Source of the DNA: Paraburkholderia fungorum
Lineage (GTDB): Bacteria; Pseudomonadota; Gammaproteobacteria; Burkholderiales; Burkholderiaceae
Length of the DNA stretch: 64,000 bases
Direction of reading: 5' to 3'
Assembly: GCF_003610895.1 (NCBI RefSeq)
Contig: NZ_MCAS01000021.1
Location: forward strand, 47,230-111,229
The first letter of the stretch is position 1. Every line of letters starts with the position of its first letter. Below the pieces are notes generated by a model. The model made no database searches, was not told where the DNA came from, and saw only the letters and a program-made list of their open reading frames with translations. The position numbers were made by a program, and so were the translations under genes. Below are positions 1-8,410 of this stretch, piece after piece.

Positions 1-3000
1 GAGCGTTGCGTTTGACGCCGCCGATACCGTGCTGCTGCCGCTCAGTGTGATGGGCCCATTCGCGACGCCATTGCCGGCCGTCGTTTCCAGTGTGCCGCCC
101 GCCAGCGTGACGGCATTCGCGAGCGTGTTCTGCAGATCGAGCGAAGCACCGCTGCCGACCACGATCGCGCCGCCCTGCGCGCCTGCCGTGCCGCTGCTCT
201 TCAGCGCGAGCGTACCGCCTGTCACGGCGGTGCCGCCGGAGTACGTCTGGGCCGTATCGAAGCTCAGCGTGCCGGTGTTCTGTTTGCTGACCGCGCCGCC
301 ACCGCTGATCGCGCCGTTGAAGGTGCTGTCCGACGCCTGGTCGAAGATGAGGTTTGTCCCGCCGGCGAGCGCAATGTTGCCGTTCAGGCTGGCCGAATTG
401 CCTTGCAGCGCGCCGCCAGTCACGCTTGTACCGCCCGTGAAGCTGCTGACGCCGTTCAGCGTCACTAGGCCCGCCCCACTGGCGACCAGGGCTCCCGCCG
501 ATGCGCCGTTGCCGAGCGCGCCGTTGATCGTAAGCACGGCGTTGCTTCCGGTCGAGAAGATGTTGCTGCCGTTGAGCGTCACGGCGCCGTTCACGATGCC
601 GTTACCGGTGGTCGTCTCCAGTGTGCCGCCGTTCAACGTCACCGCATTCGCGACCGAATTCTGCACGTCCAGTGCCGCGCCGCTGCTCACCGTGATCGCG
701 CCGGCCGAAGCACCGGCCGTACCGTTTCCGGTCAGGGCCAACGTGCCGTTCGTCACGCTCGTGCCGCCGGTGTAGGTCTGACTGGTGCCGATCGTCAGCG
801 TGCCGCCATTCTGTTTCGTGACCGCACCGGCGCCGCTGATCGTGCCGCTGAACGTGCCGTTCGATGCCTGATCGAACACCAGCCCCGTCCCACTGGCGAG
901 TGCGATATTGCCTTGCAGGCTGGAGGTATTACCCTGTAGCACGCCGCCTGTCACCGTCGTGCCGCCGCCATAGCTCTGCGCGCCATTGAACGTTAGCGTG
1001 CCGGCGTTCTGCTTTTTGACCGCACCCGTCCCACTGATCGAGCCGGTGAACGTGCCGTTCGATGCCTGATCGAACACTAGCGAAGCGTTGTTCGTGATGC
1101 TGCCCTGCAGACTCTGCGTGTTGCCCTGTAACGTGCCACCGCTCACCAGCGTGCCGCCGCCGTATGTGTTGACGCCGGTCAGCACCACCGTGCCCAGTCC
1201 ACTCACGGTGAGCGCGTTCGGTGAACCGCCGCCGCTAATTACTCCACTTACCGTTAGCGTCGCGCCGGAACCGGTTGCAAAAGTGCCGCTGTTGCTCAAC
1301 GCGACCGGTCCGCTCACGGCGCCGTTGCCGGTCGTCGTTTCCAACGTGCCACCGCTCAGCGTCACTGCATTGGCAAGTGTGTTCTGCACGTCCAGTGCTG
1401 CGCCGCTGTTCACCGTGATCGCGCCAGCTGGAGCGCCGGCCGTGCCGCTGCCCGTCAAGGCCAAGGTGCCGCCGTTGATTGTCGTGCCGCCGCTGAACGT
1501 GTTGATGCCGGTCAGCATTACCGTGCCCGTGCCGTTCACCACCAGCGCGCCTGCTGGTGCACCGTCGACAACGATGCCGCCAACCGTCAGCGTCGCGTTA
1601 TTGCCCGTCGAAAACGTGTTGCCGCCGTTCAGCGTCACCTGGCCGTTCACCATGCCGCTGCCGGTCGTCGTTTCCAGCGTGCCGCCGTTCAGCGTCACTG
1701 CATTCGCAAGCGTGTTCTGCACGTCCAGCGCGGCTCCGCTGCCTACCGTGATCGAACCTGACTGTACTCCGGCCGTGCCGCTGCCCGTCAGGGCCAGCGT
1801 GCCACCGGCGACGTTCGTGCCGCCCACATAGCCTTGCGTCGAGTCGAATGTCAGCGTGCCGGTGTTCTGCTTTGTGACCGCACCCGTCCCACTGATCGTG
1901 CCGGTGAAGGTGCCATTCGATGCCTGATCGAACACTAGCGAAGCGTTGTTCGTAATGGTGCCCTGCAGACTCTGCGTATTGCCCTGCAACGTGCCACCGC
2001 TCACCAGCGTGCCGCCGCCGTATGTGTTGACTCCCGTCAGCACCACCGTGCCTGGCCCGCTAACGGTAAGCGCATTTGGAGAAACGCCGCCGCTGACTAC
2101 GCCACTCACCGTTAGCGTTGCACCAGCACCGGTTGCAAAAATGCCGCTGTTGCTCAACGCGACCGGTCCGCTCACGGTGCCGGTGCCACTCGTCGTTTCC
2201 AGCGTGCCGCCGTTCAGCGTCACTGCATTCGCGAGCGTGTTCTGTACGTCCAGTGCGGCCCCGCTGCTCACCGTGATCGCGCCAGCCGGAGCGCCGGCTG
2301 TGCCGCTGCCCGTCAGGGCCAGGCTGCCGCCGGTAACGTTTGTGCCACCGCTATAACCTTGTGCTGTGTCGAACGTCAGCGTGCCGGTGTTCTGTTTGGT
2401 GACCGCACCCGTCCCACTGATCGTGCCAGTGAACGTGCCGTTCGATGCCTGATCGAACACTAGCGAAGCGTTGTTCGTAATGGTGCCCTGCAGACTCTGC
2501 GTATTGCCCTTCAACGTGCCACCGCTCACCAGCGTGCCGCCGCCGTATGTGTTGATGCCGCTCAGCACGACCGTGCCAGGTCCGCTAACGGTAAGCGCAT
2601 TTGGAGAAACGCCACCGCTGACTACGCCACTCACCGTTAGCGTTGCACCAGAACCGGTTGCAAAAATGCCACTGTTGCTCAACGCGACCGGTCCGCTCAC
2701 GGTGCCGGTGCCGCTCGTCGTTTCCAGCGTGCCGCCGTTCAGGGTCACGGCGTTCGCAAGCGTGTTCTGTACGTCCAGTGCGGCCCCGCTGCTCACCGTG
2801 ATCGCGCCAGCCGGAGCGCCGGCTGTGCCGCTGCCCGTCAGGGCCAGCGTGCCTCCTGTAACGTTTGTGCCACCGCTATAACCTTGTGCTGTGTCGAACG
2901 TCAGGGTGCCGGTGTTCTGTTTGGTGACCGCACCCGTCCCACTGATCGTGCCGGTGAACGTGCCGTTCGATGCCTGATCGAACACCAGCGAAGCGTTGTT

Positions 3001-6000
3001 CGTAATGGTGCCCTGCAGGCTCTGCGTATTGCCCTGCAACGTGCCACCGCTCACCAGCGTGCCGCCGCCGTATGTGTTGATGCCGCTCAGCACGACCGTA
3101 CCCGGTCCACTCACGGTGAGCGCATTCGGCGACACGCCGCCACTGATTACGCCACTCACCGTTAGCGTTGCACCGGTACCTGTTGCAAGAATGCCGCTGT
3201 TGCTCAACGCGACCGGTCCGCTCACGGTGCCGGTGCCGCTCGTCGTTTCCAGCGTGCCGCCGTTCAGCGTCACGCCATTGGCAATCGTGCTCTGCACGTC
3301 CAGCGCTGCGCCGCTGCCTACCGTGATCGCTGAAGTGCCGGCCGCCTGGTTGTCCTTCAGCGTCAACGTGCCGCCCGTGACGCTCGTGTCGCCGCTATAA
3401 CTCTGTGGACCGTTGAAGATCAGCGTGCCAGTGTTCTGCTTCGTCACCGCGCCAGCGCCGCTGATTGTGCCGCTGAACGTCCCGTTCGATCCCTGATCGA
3501 ACACCAGCCCCGTGCCCGTAGCGACATTGACGATTCCTTGCAGGCTGGTGGTGTCACCCTGCAATGTGCCGCCCGTTACGCTCGTGCCGCCGCTATAACT
3601 CTGTGGACCGCTGAAGATCAGCGTGCCGGTGTTTTTCTTCGTCACCGCGCCAGCGCCGCTGATCGTGCCGCCGAACGTCCCGTTCGATGCCTGATCGAAC
3701 ACAAGGCCCGTGCCAGTGGCAACATTGATACCTCCTTGCAGACTGGAGGTATCACCCTGCAACGTACCGCCCGTCACACTCGTGCCACCGCTATAACTCT
3801 GTGTACCGCTAAAGATTAGCGTGCCAGCATTCTCTTTCGTCACCGCGCCGGCGCCACTGATCGAACCACCGAAGGTGCCATTCGATGTCTGATCGAACAC
3901 CAGCCCCGTCCCACTGCCGACATTAATGCTTCCTTGCAAGCTGGAGGTATCGCCCTGCAACGTGCCGCCTGTGACGCTTGTCCCACCGCTGTAGCTCTGC
4001 GTGCCATTGAAGATCAGCGTGCCACTGTTCTGCTTCGTCACCGCGCCCGCGCCACTGATCGTGCCGCTGAACGTGCCATTCGCCCCCTGATCGAACACCA
4101 GTCCCGCGCCAGTGGCAACGTTGATACCTCCTTGCAAACTGGAGGTATTGCCCTGCAACGTGCCACCCGTTACGCTCGTGCCACCGCTATAACTCTGTGG
4201 ACCGCTGAAGATCAGCGTGCCGATGTTTTGCTTCGTCACCGCGCCGGCGCCACTGATCGAGCCACCGAAGGTGCCATTCGATACCTGATCGAACACAAGC
4301 CCCGTCCCACTCGCGACATTGATGCTTCCCTGCAGACTGGTGGTATCGCCCTGCAACGTGCCACCCGTGACGCTCGTGCCGCCGCTATAACTCTGTGGAC
4401 CGCTGAAGATCAGCGTGCCGGCGTTCTCTTTCGTCACCGCCCCCGCGCCACTGATCGAACCAGTAAAAGTGCCGTTCGATGCCTGATCGAACACCAGTCC
4501 CGTGCCAGTGAGAAGATTGATGTTTCCTTGCAGACTGGTGCTGTTGCCTTGCAGCGTGCCGCCCTGGACCGTCGTGCCGCCGCTATAACTATTGGCTTGA
4601 CTCAGCTGAAGCGTGCCGGCGGTCAACGTCAATCCACCGGTGCCCGAAATCGAACTGCCTGCGGACTGGGTAATCAGGTCGCCCGTATTGTTCGAGCCGA
4701 GGGTGATCGCTCCCGAACCGGAACTCAGGTTGCCGAGCGTTATGCCACTGGTGCCCTGCGTGCTAGTGTCGGTGCCGGCTTGCATCGATATGCTGCCGCC
4801 GTTGGTCGACAGCGAATGGCCGCCCATATCGATCGCCCCACCGGCCATGAGCGATATTGATGCCACAAACGTCGGCGCGGACCCCGTGTTGAGCGCCAGG
4901 TCCGCCATGAAGATGATGGAATTTGTAGCAGCAAGCGCGAGGTTGGCAGTCAACGAAAGCCCCACCAGCGTCGACGTCAACACATACGAATCGCCCGTAC
5001 CACATGTGCCCGGATCCGCGGTCACAATGCACAGGTCCGTCGGATCGAGCAGCAGCGTGCCGCGCCGACCATTCGGCGCGCTCAGATCCACTGTGCCGTC
5101 CACGGTCAGCAGACCTTTGCTCGAAATTTCCGCGTTACCGCCATTGCCGGCGTTGGCCCCGCCGCGCGAGACGATCGCTCCGGAAAACTGCGTGCGGTCA
5201 TTGGACCAGACGACGACCTGCCCGCCGTTACCCTGATCGGTTGCGCTAGCGTCCAGCATGGCCCCTTTCGCGATCGTCGTGGTCGACGCATTCTGCAATG
5301 GCCCCGCGCCATGCTCGGCGCCGCCCACCAGGATCGCACCGCCGCCGGCAGGACCGGACGCGTCGAGTTTCGCCGTACCGGCGAGCGCCAGTTGATCGCC
5401 GCTCACCGTAATGTTGCCGCCGTGACCACTCGCGCCCGCACCGCTCGCGTCGAGTGTTCCGCTGATCGATACGATGCCTTGAGCGCCGCCGTTCAGTTGA
5501 ATGTCTTCGCCATCCGAACTGATTGAGCGCGCGCGAATCACCCCGCTGCTGTTGATGACCGTATCGAGCGCACTGTCACGCGCCTGCGCGCTCAGCATCA
5601 CCGGGCCACCGGAGACAATGGTGCCGCTGTGGGTAATGCTGGCCTTGAACGCACTGGCGTCGACATTCACCGACAAGGGACTCTCGGCATCCAGCGTCAT
5701 GCTGACCCGGTCTCCTGCAGCCAGTGCAACGCCGCCCGCTGCGCTCACGTTGCCGGCGTTGACGATCTGCGGCGCGATGAAAACGACCGCACCGTCGCGG
5801 GCGTTCACCGAGCCCTGATTGACAATGCTGCCCGCAGAACCGCCGTTCTGAAATGTGTAGCGCCCGGCAAGAAAATCGCTATCGGAGATGCCGAGTGTCG
5901 ACGCGACGAAACTGCCGGTGTTCACCGACGCCCCCGGCGCGAACAACACGCCCGCCGGGTTGACCAGAAAGACCTTGCCGGTCGCCGTGAGGCTGCCGAA

Positions 6001-6369
6001 GATCGACGAAGGCGAACCGCCCACCACCCGATTGAGTGCGACGGAACTGGCATTCGGCTGAACGAACGTGACGCTGTTACCGTGACCAATTGAAAAGCTC
6101 TGCCAATTGATGATCGCGTTACTGCTGCCCTGGTTGACCACCAGTTGCTGGCCATTGGGTTGCGTCACCGTAACGTTGCCCGACACCACCTTGGCGCCGC
6201 TGGGCAAAGTCTGCGCGAGAGCGGCCGCACTCGTCAGCAGCAACGCGGGTCCCCATACGAGCGCGAGCACGCTGGGCGCCCACGAAAAGGCGCGCGTGCC
6301 GCAATGGCTCTCGTTGAAGCAACGATCGGAGCGACCCGCGTAACTCATCGATCCGTTTTTCCGCGACAT
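1..6369 (-). CDS. Two-partner secretion exoprotein (filamentous-haemagglutinin type, TpsA), 3' end outside window
   Basis: At least 2,123 codons are open from an ATG at 6369 to the left edge, so the C-terminus is missing. The start follows a GGGGAG ribosome site. Residues 1-52 are a long basic-then-hydrophobic signal peptide ending in ALAQ. The TPS secretion domain follows, with INWQSFSIG (about 87), NRVVGG (113) and NPAGVLFAPGA (137). Farther on, around 4.9-5.4 kb, come GNGGQVVVWS, GNGGNAEIS and GTLLLDP, typical of large TpsA adhesins. The rest (positions 1 to about 4650) is Gly/Thr/Ser-rich beta-helical repeat of the autotransporter passenger type (units such as FDQASNGTF, GTISGTGAVTKQNTGTLTF, YSGGTNVTGGTL). 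The likely role is a secreted surface adhesin or filament exported by the TpsB encoded 35 bp upstream. Substrate and host role are unknown. Confidence 0.93.
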   Translation of the reverse strand, partial: MSRKNGSMSYAGRSDRCFNESHCGTRAFSWAPSVLALVWGPALLLTSAAALAQTLPSGAKVVSGNVTVTQPNGQQLVVNQGSSNAIINWQSFSIGHGNSVTFVQPNASSVALNRVVGGSPSSIFGSLTATGKVFLVNPAGVLFAPGASVNTGSFVASTLGISDSDFLAGRYTFQNGGSAGSIVNQGSVNARDGAVVFIAPQIVNAGNVSAAGGVALAAGDRVSMTLDAESPLSVNVDASAFKASITHSGTIVSGGPVMLSAQARDSALDTVINSSGVIRARSISSDGEDIQLNGGAQGIVSISGTLDASGAGASGHGGNITVSGDQLALAGTAKLDASGPAGGGAILVGGAEHGAGPLQNASTTTIAKGAMLDASATDQGNGGQVVVWSNDRTQFSGAIVSRGGANAGNGGNAEISSKGLLTVDGTVDLSAPNGRRGTLLLDPTDLCIVTADPGTCGTGDSYVLTSTLVGLSLTANLALAATNSIIFMADLALNTGSAPTFVASISLMAGGAIDMGGHSLSTNGGSISMQAGTDTSTQGTSGITLGNLSSGSGAITLGSNNTGDLITQSAGSSISGTGGLTLTAGTLQLSQANSYSGGTTVQGGTLQGNSTSLQGNINLLTGTGLVFDQASNGTFTGSISGAGAVTKENAGTLIFSGPQSYSGGTSVTGGTLQGDTTSLQGSINVASGTGLVFDQVSNGTFGGSISGAGAVTKQNIGTLIFSGPQSYSGGTSVTGGTLQGNTSSLQGGINVATGAGLVFDQGANGTFSGTISGAGAVTKQNSGTLIFNGTQSYSGGTSVTGGTLQGDTSSLQGSINVGSGTGLVFDQTSNGTFGGSISGAGAVTKENAGTLIFSGTQSYSGGTSVTGGTLQGDTSSLQGGINVATGTGLVFDQASNGTFGGTISGAGAVTKKNTGTLIFSGPQSYSGGTSVTGGTLQGDTTSLQGIVNVATGTGLVFDQGSNGTFSGTISGAGAVTKQNTGTLIFNGPQSYSGDTSVTGGTLTLKDNQAAGTSAITVGSGAALDVQSTIANGVTLNGGTLETTSGTGTVSGPVALSNSGILATGTGATLTVSGVISGGVSPNALTVSGPGTVVLSGINTYGGGTLVSGGTLQGNTQSLQGTITNNASLVFDQASNGTFTGTISGTGAVTKQNTGTLTFDTAQGYSGGTNVTGGTLALTGSGTAGAPAGAITVSSGAALDVQNTLANAVTLNGGTLETTSGTGTVSGPVALSNSGIFATGSGATLTVSGVVSGGVSPNALTVSGPGTVVLSGINTYGGGTLVSGGTLKGNTQSLQGTITNNASLVFDQASNGTFTGTISGTGAVTKQNTGTLTFDTAQGYSGGTNVTGGSLALTGSGTAGAPAGAITVSSGAALDVQNTLANAVTLNGGTLETTSGTGTVSGPVALSNSGIFATGAGATLTVSGVVSGGVSPNALTVSGPGTVVLTGVNTYGGGTLVSGGTLQGNTQSLQGTITNNASLVFDQASNGTFTGTISGTGAVTKQNTGTLTFDSTQGYVGGTNVAGGTLALTGSGTAGVQSGSITVGSGAALDVQNTLANAVTLNGGTLETTTGSGMVNGQVTLNGGNTFSTGNNATLTVGGIVVDGAPAGALVVNGTGTVMLTGINTFSGGTTINGGTLALTGSGTAGAPAGAITVNSGAALDVQNTLANAVTLSGGTLETTTGNGAVSGPVALSNSGTFATGSGATLTVSGVISGGGSPNALTVSGLGTVVLTGVNTYGGGTLVSGGTLQGNTQSLQGSITNNASLVFDQASNGTFTGSISGTGAVKKQNAGTLTFNGAQSYGGGTTVTGGVLQGNTSSLQGNIALASGTGLVFDQASNGTFSGTISGAGAVTKQNGGTLTIGTSQTYTGGTSVTNGTLALTGNGTAGASAGAITVSSGAALDVQNSVANAVTLNGGTLETTTGNGIVNGAVTLNGSNIFSTGSNAVLTINGALGNGASAGALVASGAGLVTLNGVSSFTGGTSVTGGALQGNSASLNGNIALAGGTNLIFDQASDSTFNGAISGGGAVSKQNTGTLSFDTAQTYSGGTAVTGGTLALKSSGTAGAQGGAIVVGSGASLDLQNTLANAVTLAGGTLETTAGNGVANGPITLSGSSTVSAASNATL
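870..4682 (-). repeat. Mosaic of codon-phased tandem modules (198 bp and 525 bp) inside the exoprotein gene
   Basis: Using the recurring plus-strand word GATCGAACAC as a ruler, copies start at 3495, 3693, 3891, 4089, 4287 and 4485, exactly 198 bp (66 codons) apart; another 198-bp step is 870 to 1068. A longer module steps 1926, 2451, 2976, exactly 525 bp (175 codons). Steps 2976-3495 (519) and 1068-1926 (858) are also multiples of three. The long unit contains the short unit plus a TLNGGTLETTSGTGTVSGP-type segment. The frame is kept across the whole array, as expected for a protein repeat that grows and shrinks by recombination. Confidence 0.9.
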
Positions 6370-6403
6370 CCCGTCTCCCCAGCGCACGGACCTCGGGTCC
6401 GCA

Positions 6404-8164
6404 TCAAAAGAACTGCACCCACTGCACCCAGACGCGCGGCGTGTTGTCGTGCGTGTCGGAAGTCGGCTTCCTGCCGCCGTGCCATGCAATGCTGGTGCGG
6501 AACAGGTACTTGTTCGGCGCGCCGAAGTTCATGCCGACGCCGTAGCTCAGCAGGCGCACGCTGTTGGACAGGCCTGGATCGGGCGCCGGTGCGTCGCCCG
6601 GTTTGGCGTTCGACAGGATGTAGCCGAAATCGAAGAAGCTCGTCAGCACAAAACCGCCCGCGCCGATATGCAGACCCGGCACCGTGTAGCGCAATTCGAG
6701 CGTGCTGGCGAAGCCGTCGTCACCAATCGCCTCGCCTTCTGGGTAGCCACGCACGCGGTTCGCACCGCCAAGCGAGAACTTTTCCGCCGCGGTCAGATTC
6801 TTCGAGGCGGCCTGGCCAGACGCGGAGAAGAACAAGGCGAGGTTCGGCGCGAGTTGCTGAAGGCGTTGGTAGTCTCCATAGAACTTCGTGAAGAAGCCGT
6901 TGGTGTGATAGCCATTCACGCTGGCGTCATCGGTTTTCTCGGCATCGCTGCCAAATCCGAGCGTGCCGAACATCACACCGGCAGTGTAGACGTTGACATA
7001 GCCTGTGCCGCGCGAATCGCCGTTCACCTGAGCCTTCAGCCCAATGATGTTCTTCTGCTGCGCAGGCGCACCGCTCTGCTTGTCGTTCAACTGCTCGTAG
7101 GTCAGACCCACCTGCGCGAACAGATTCACGTTCTTGCTGCGCTCGATAGGATGGAGTACGAATAGATTGACGACGTCCGCCGTGCCGTGCGCGTTCAGGT
7201 CCGCGAACTCCTTGCCGAGCGAATAGTTGAGCCTGCCGTAGTCGACACCCACGCGTGTCCCGAGGTGTCCCACCGGCACGAGGTAGCTCACGTCGCCGAA
7301 ATCGCTCAGGTTCTGGTTGGTGATGAAGCCCTGCACCGTCAGCAGATCGCCAATCCCGAGCGGACTCACGAGACTGGTTTTGAGCCCTAATCGATAGGCG
7401 CCCGCATAGCGGTTGCCGTAATTGTCCACGTCGACTTCGCCGGTGATGCGTTTGGGCTTTTCGGCCAGCACCTCGACTTCGAGATCGGCCGTGCCGACCT
7501 GCGCGCCGCGGTTGAGAGTCGAACGAATCACCGCGCCTGGCAGATCGCGAATCAGCAACAAGGGGGTTTCGACGGATTTCTCCGTAATGATGTCGCCTTC
7601 CTTCAAACGCGCGTGCAGCATGCCCAACACCTGATCTTCCGTCACGCGTGCTTCGGGCGGATAAGGATGCTTGACGGTGATCTTGCCCAGGCGCCCTTCG
7701 AGGATGCCGATCGTCACGACACCATCCGAAATGTTCTGCTTCGGCAGAAACGCGACGGCGAGGAAGTAACCACGCTGGCGATAGAACGCCTTCACCTTGT
7801 CGACGATCTCGTTCAGACCGTCCAGGTCTACCTCGTGAAACGCATACGGTGCGAGCAGGGCGGTCAGTTCCTCGCTCGAGATAACGGTGTTGCCGGTAAA
7901 GCGAAAACCCTGGGGCGTGAAGCGCAGATCGGGGGCTTCGACCTTCGGCGTCGGCGGCGTCTCCGGCGGCTTGACGACCACGTTCGGGTCGGCCGGCGGC
8001 ACCTGTGGAGGCGGCTTGATCGCCTCGATCAATTGCCCCGAAGTCGGTGGCGTCGGCGCAGTCTGCGGGAATGCAGGCCATGCGGCACACAGACCTGCCG
8101 TCAGCAAGGCTGTGCGATGCAACACGTCAAAGCGCGTCGGCGTCCTGCACGGGAAAAATGGCAT
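6404..8164 (-). CDS. Outer-membrane two-partner secretion transporter (TpsB, FhaC/ShlB/HecB type)
   Basis: 586 aa, near the usual TpsB length. A signal peptide (to about residue 34, ending PAFPQ) is followed by a Pro-rich linker, two POTRA domains (the first starting at FRFTGNTVISSEELTALL) and a 16-strand-type barrel ending in VWVQWVQFF, with the terminal Phe usual for Omp85-superfamily barrels. The lid-loop motif RVRGYPEG (the VRGY tetrad) is present. The gene ends 35 bp before the tpsA start, with a small perfect hairpin (CGGACC-TCG-GGTCCG, 6387-6401) between them, so the pair is almost certainly one operon. The protein should recognise the TPS domain of its partner and thread it across the outer membrane. 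No strong ribosome site is seen at this ATG. Confidence 0.95.
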   Translation of the reverse strand: MPFFPCRTPTRFDVLHRTALLTAGLCAAWPAFPQTAPTPPTSGQLIEAIKPPPQVPPADPNVVVKPPETPPTPKVEAPDLRFTPQGFRFTGNTVISSEELTALLAPYAFHEVDLDGLNEIVDKVKAFYRQRGYFLAVAFLPKQNISDGVVTIGILEGRLGKITVKHPYPPEARVTEDQVLGMLHARLKEGDIITEKSVETPLLLIRDLPGAVIRSTLNRGAQVGTADLEVEVLAEKPKRITGEVDVDNYGNRYAGAYRLGLKTSLVSPLGIGDLLTVQGFITNQNLSDFGDVSYLVPVGHLGTRVGVDYGRLNYSLGKEFADLNAHGTADVVNLFVLHPIERSKNVNLFAQVGLTYEQLNDKQSGAPAQQKNIIGLKAQVNGDSRGTGYVNVYTAGVMFGTLGFGSDAEKTDDASVNGYHTNGFFTKFYGDYQRLQQLAPNLALFFSASGQAASKNLTAAEKFSLGGANRVRGYPEGEAIGDDGFASTLELRYTVPGLHIGAGGFVLTSFFDFGYILSNAKPGDAPAPDPGLSNSVRLLSYGVGMNFGAPNKYLFRTSIAWHGGRKPTSDTHDNTPRVWVQWVQFF

Positions 8165-8297
8165 TGGATAAAAACCCGGACGGTCGTTTTATGTTTCTTT
8201 CGCGTGCGATGCGCCACGCCCCCTGTCCTGCAATTCGCCGCACCTTGAACGAACTGCCTGCAAAGTTCAGCGAGTTGCCGCCATGATGGGAAAGCCG

Positions 8298-8316
8298 CGT
8301 TTCCGAAACGTTTCCG
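8298..8316 (-). promoter_or_regulatory. Direct repeat with 11-bp period upstream of tpsB (candidate SARP operator)
   Basis: The plus strand reads CGTTTCCG-AAA-CGTTTCCG, two identical octamers 11 bp apart, 134-152 bp before the tpsB ATG. SARP-family regulators bind direct heptamer repeats with 11-bp spacing placed about 8 bp before a -10 box. On the minus strand a CATCAT sequence (4 of 6 matches to TATAAT) begins about 9 bp after the repeat. The neighbouring gene encodes a SARP-type protein. The geometry is observed; binding is inferred. Confidence 0.45.
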
Positions 8317-8410
8317 TCCTTGATAGAAGCGCCTCAGCGCCTGTAATACCGATGCGGATGAGCACGGCGGCACGCACAGCGCGAGCATCCTTGCGACGCT
8401 CGTTTCACCG

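Noticed and set aside
29..3400. Several plus-strand open frames (up to 248 codons) rich in Pro, Val and Ala
   Set aside because: They are the antisense of the exoprotein repeats and recur with the same 198/525-bp periods. The minus strand gives a secretion domain and known repeat types.
870..4682. CRISPR-like array
   Set aside because: The whole unit is repeated, with no unique spacers, and the period is coding and in frame.
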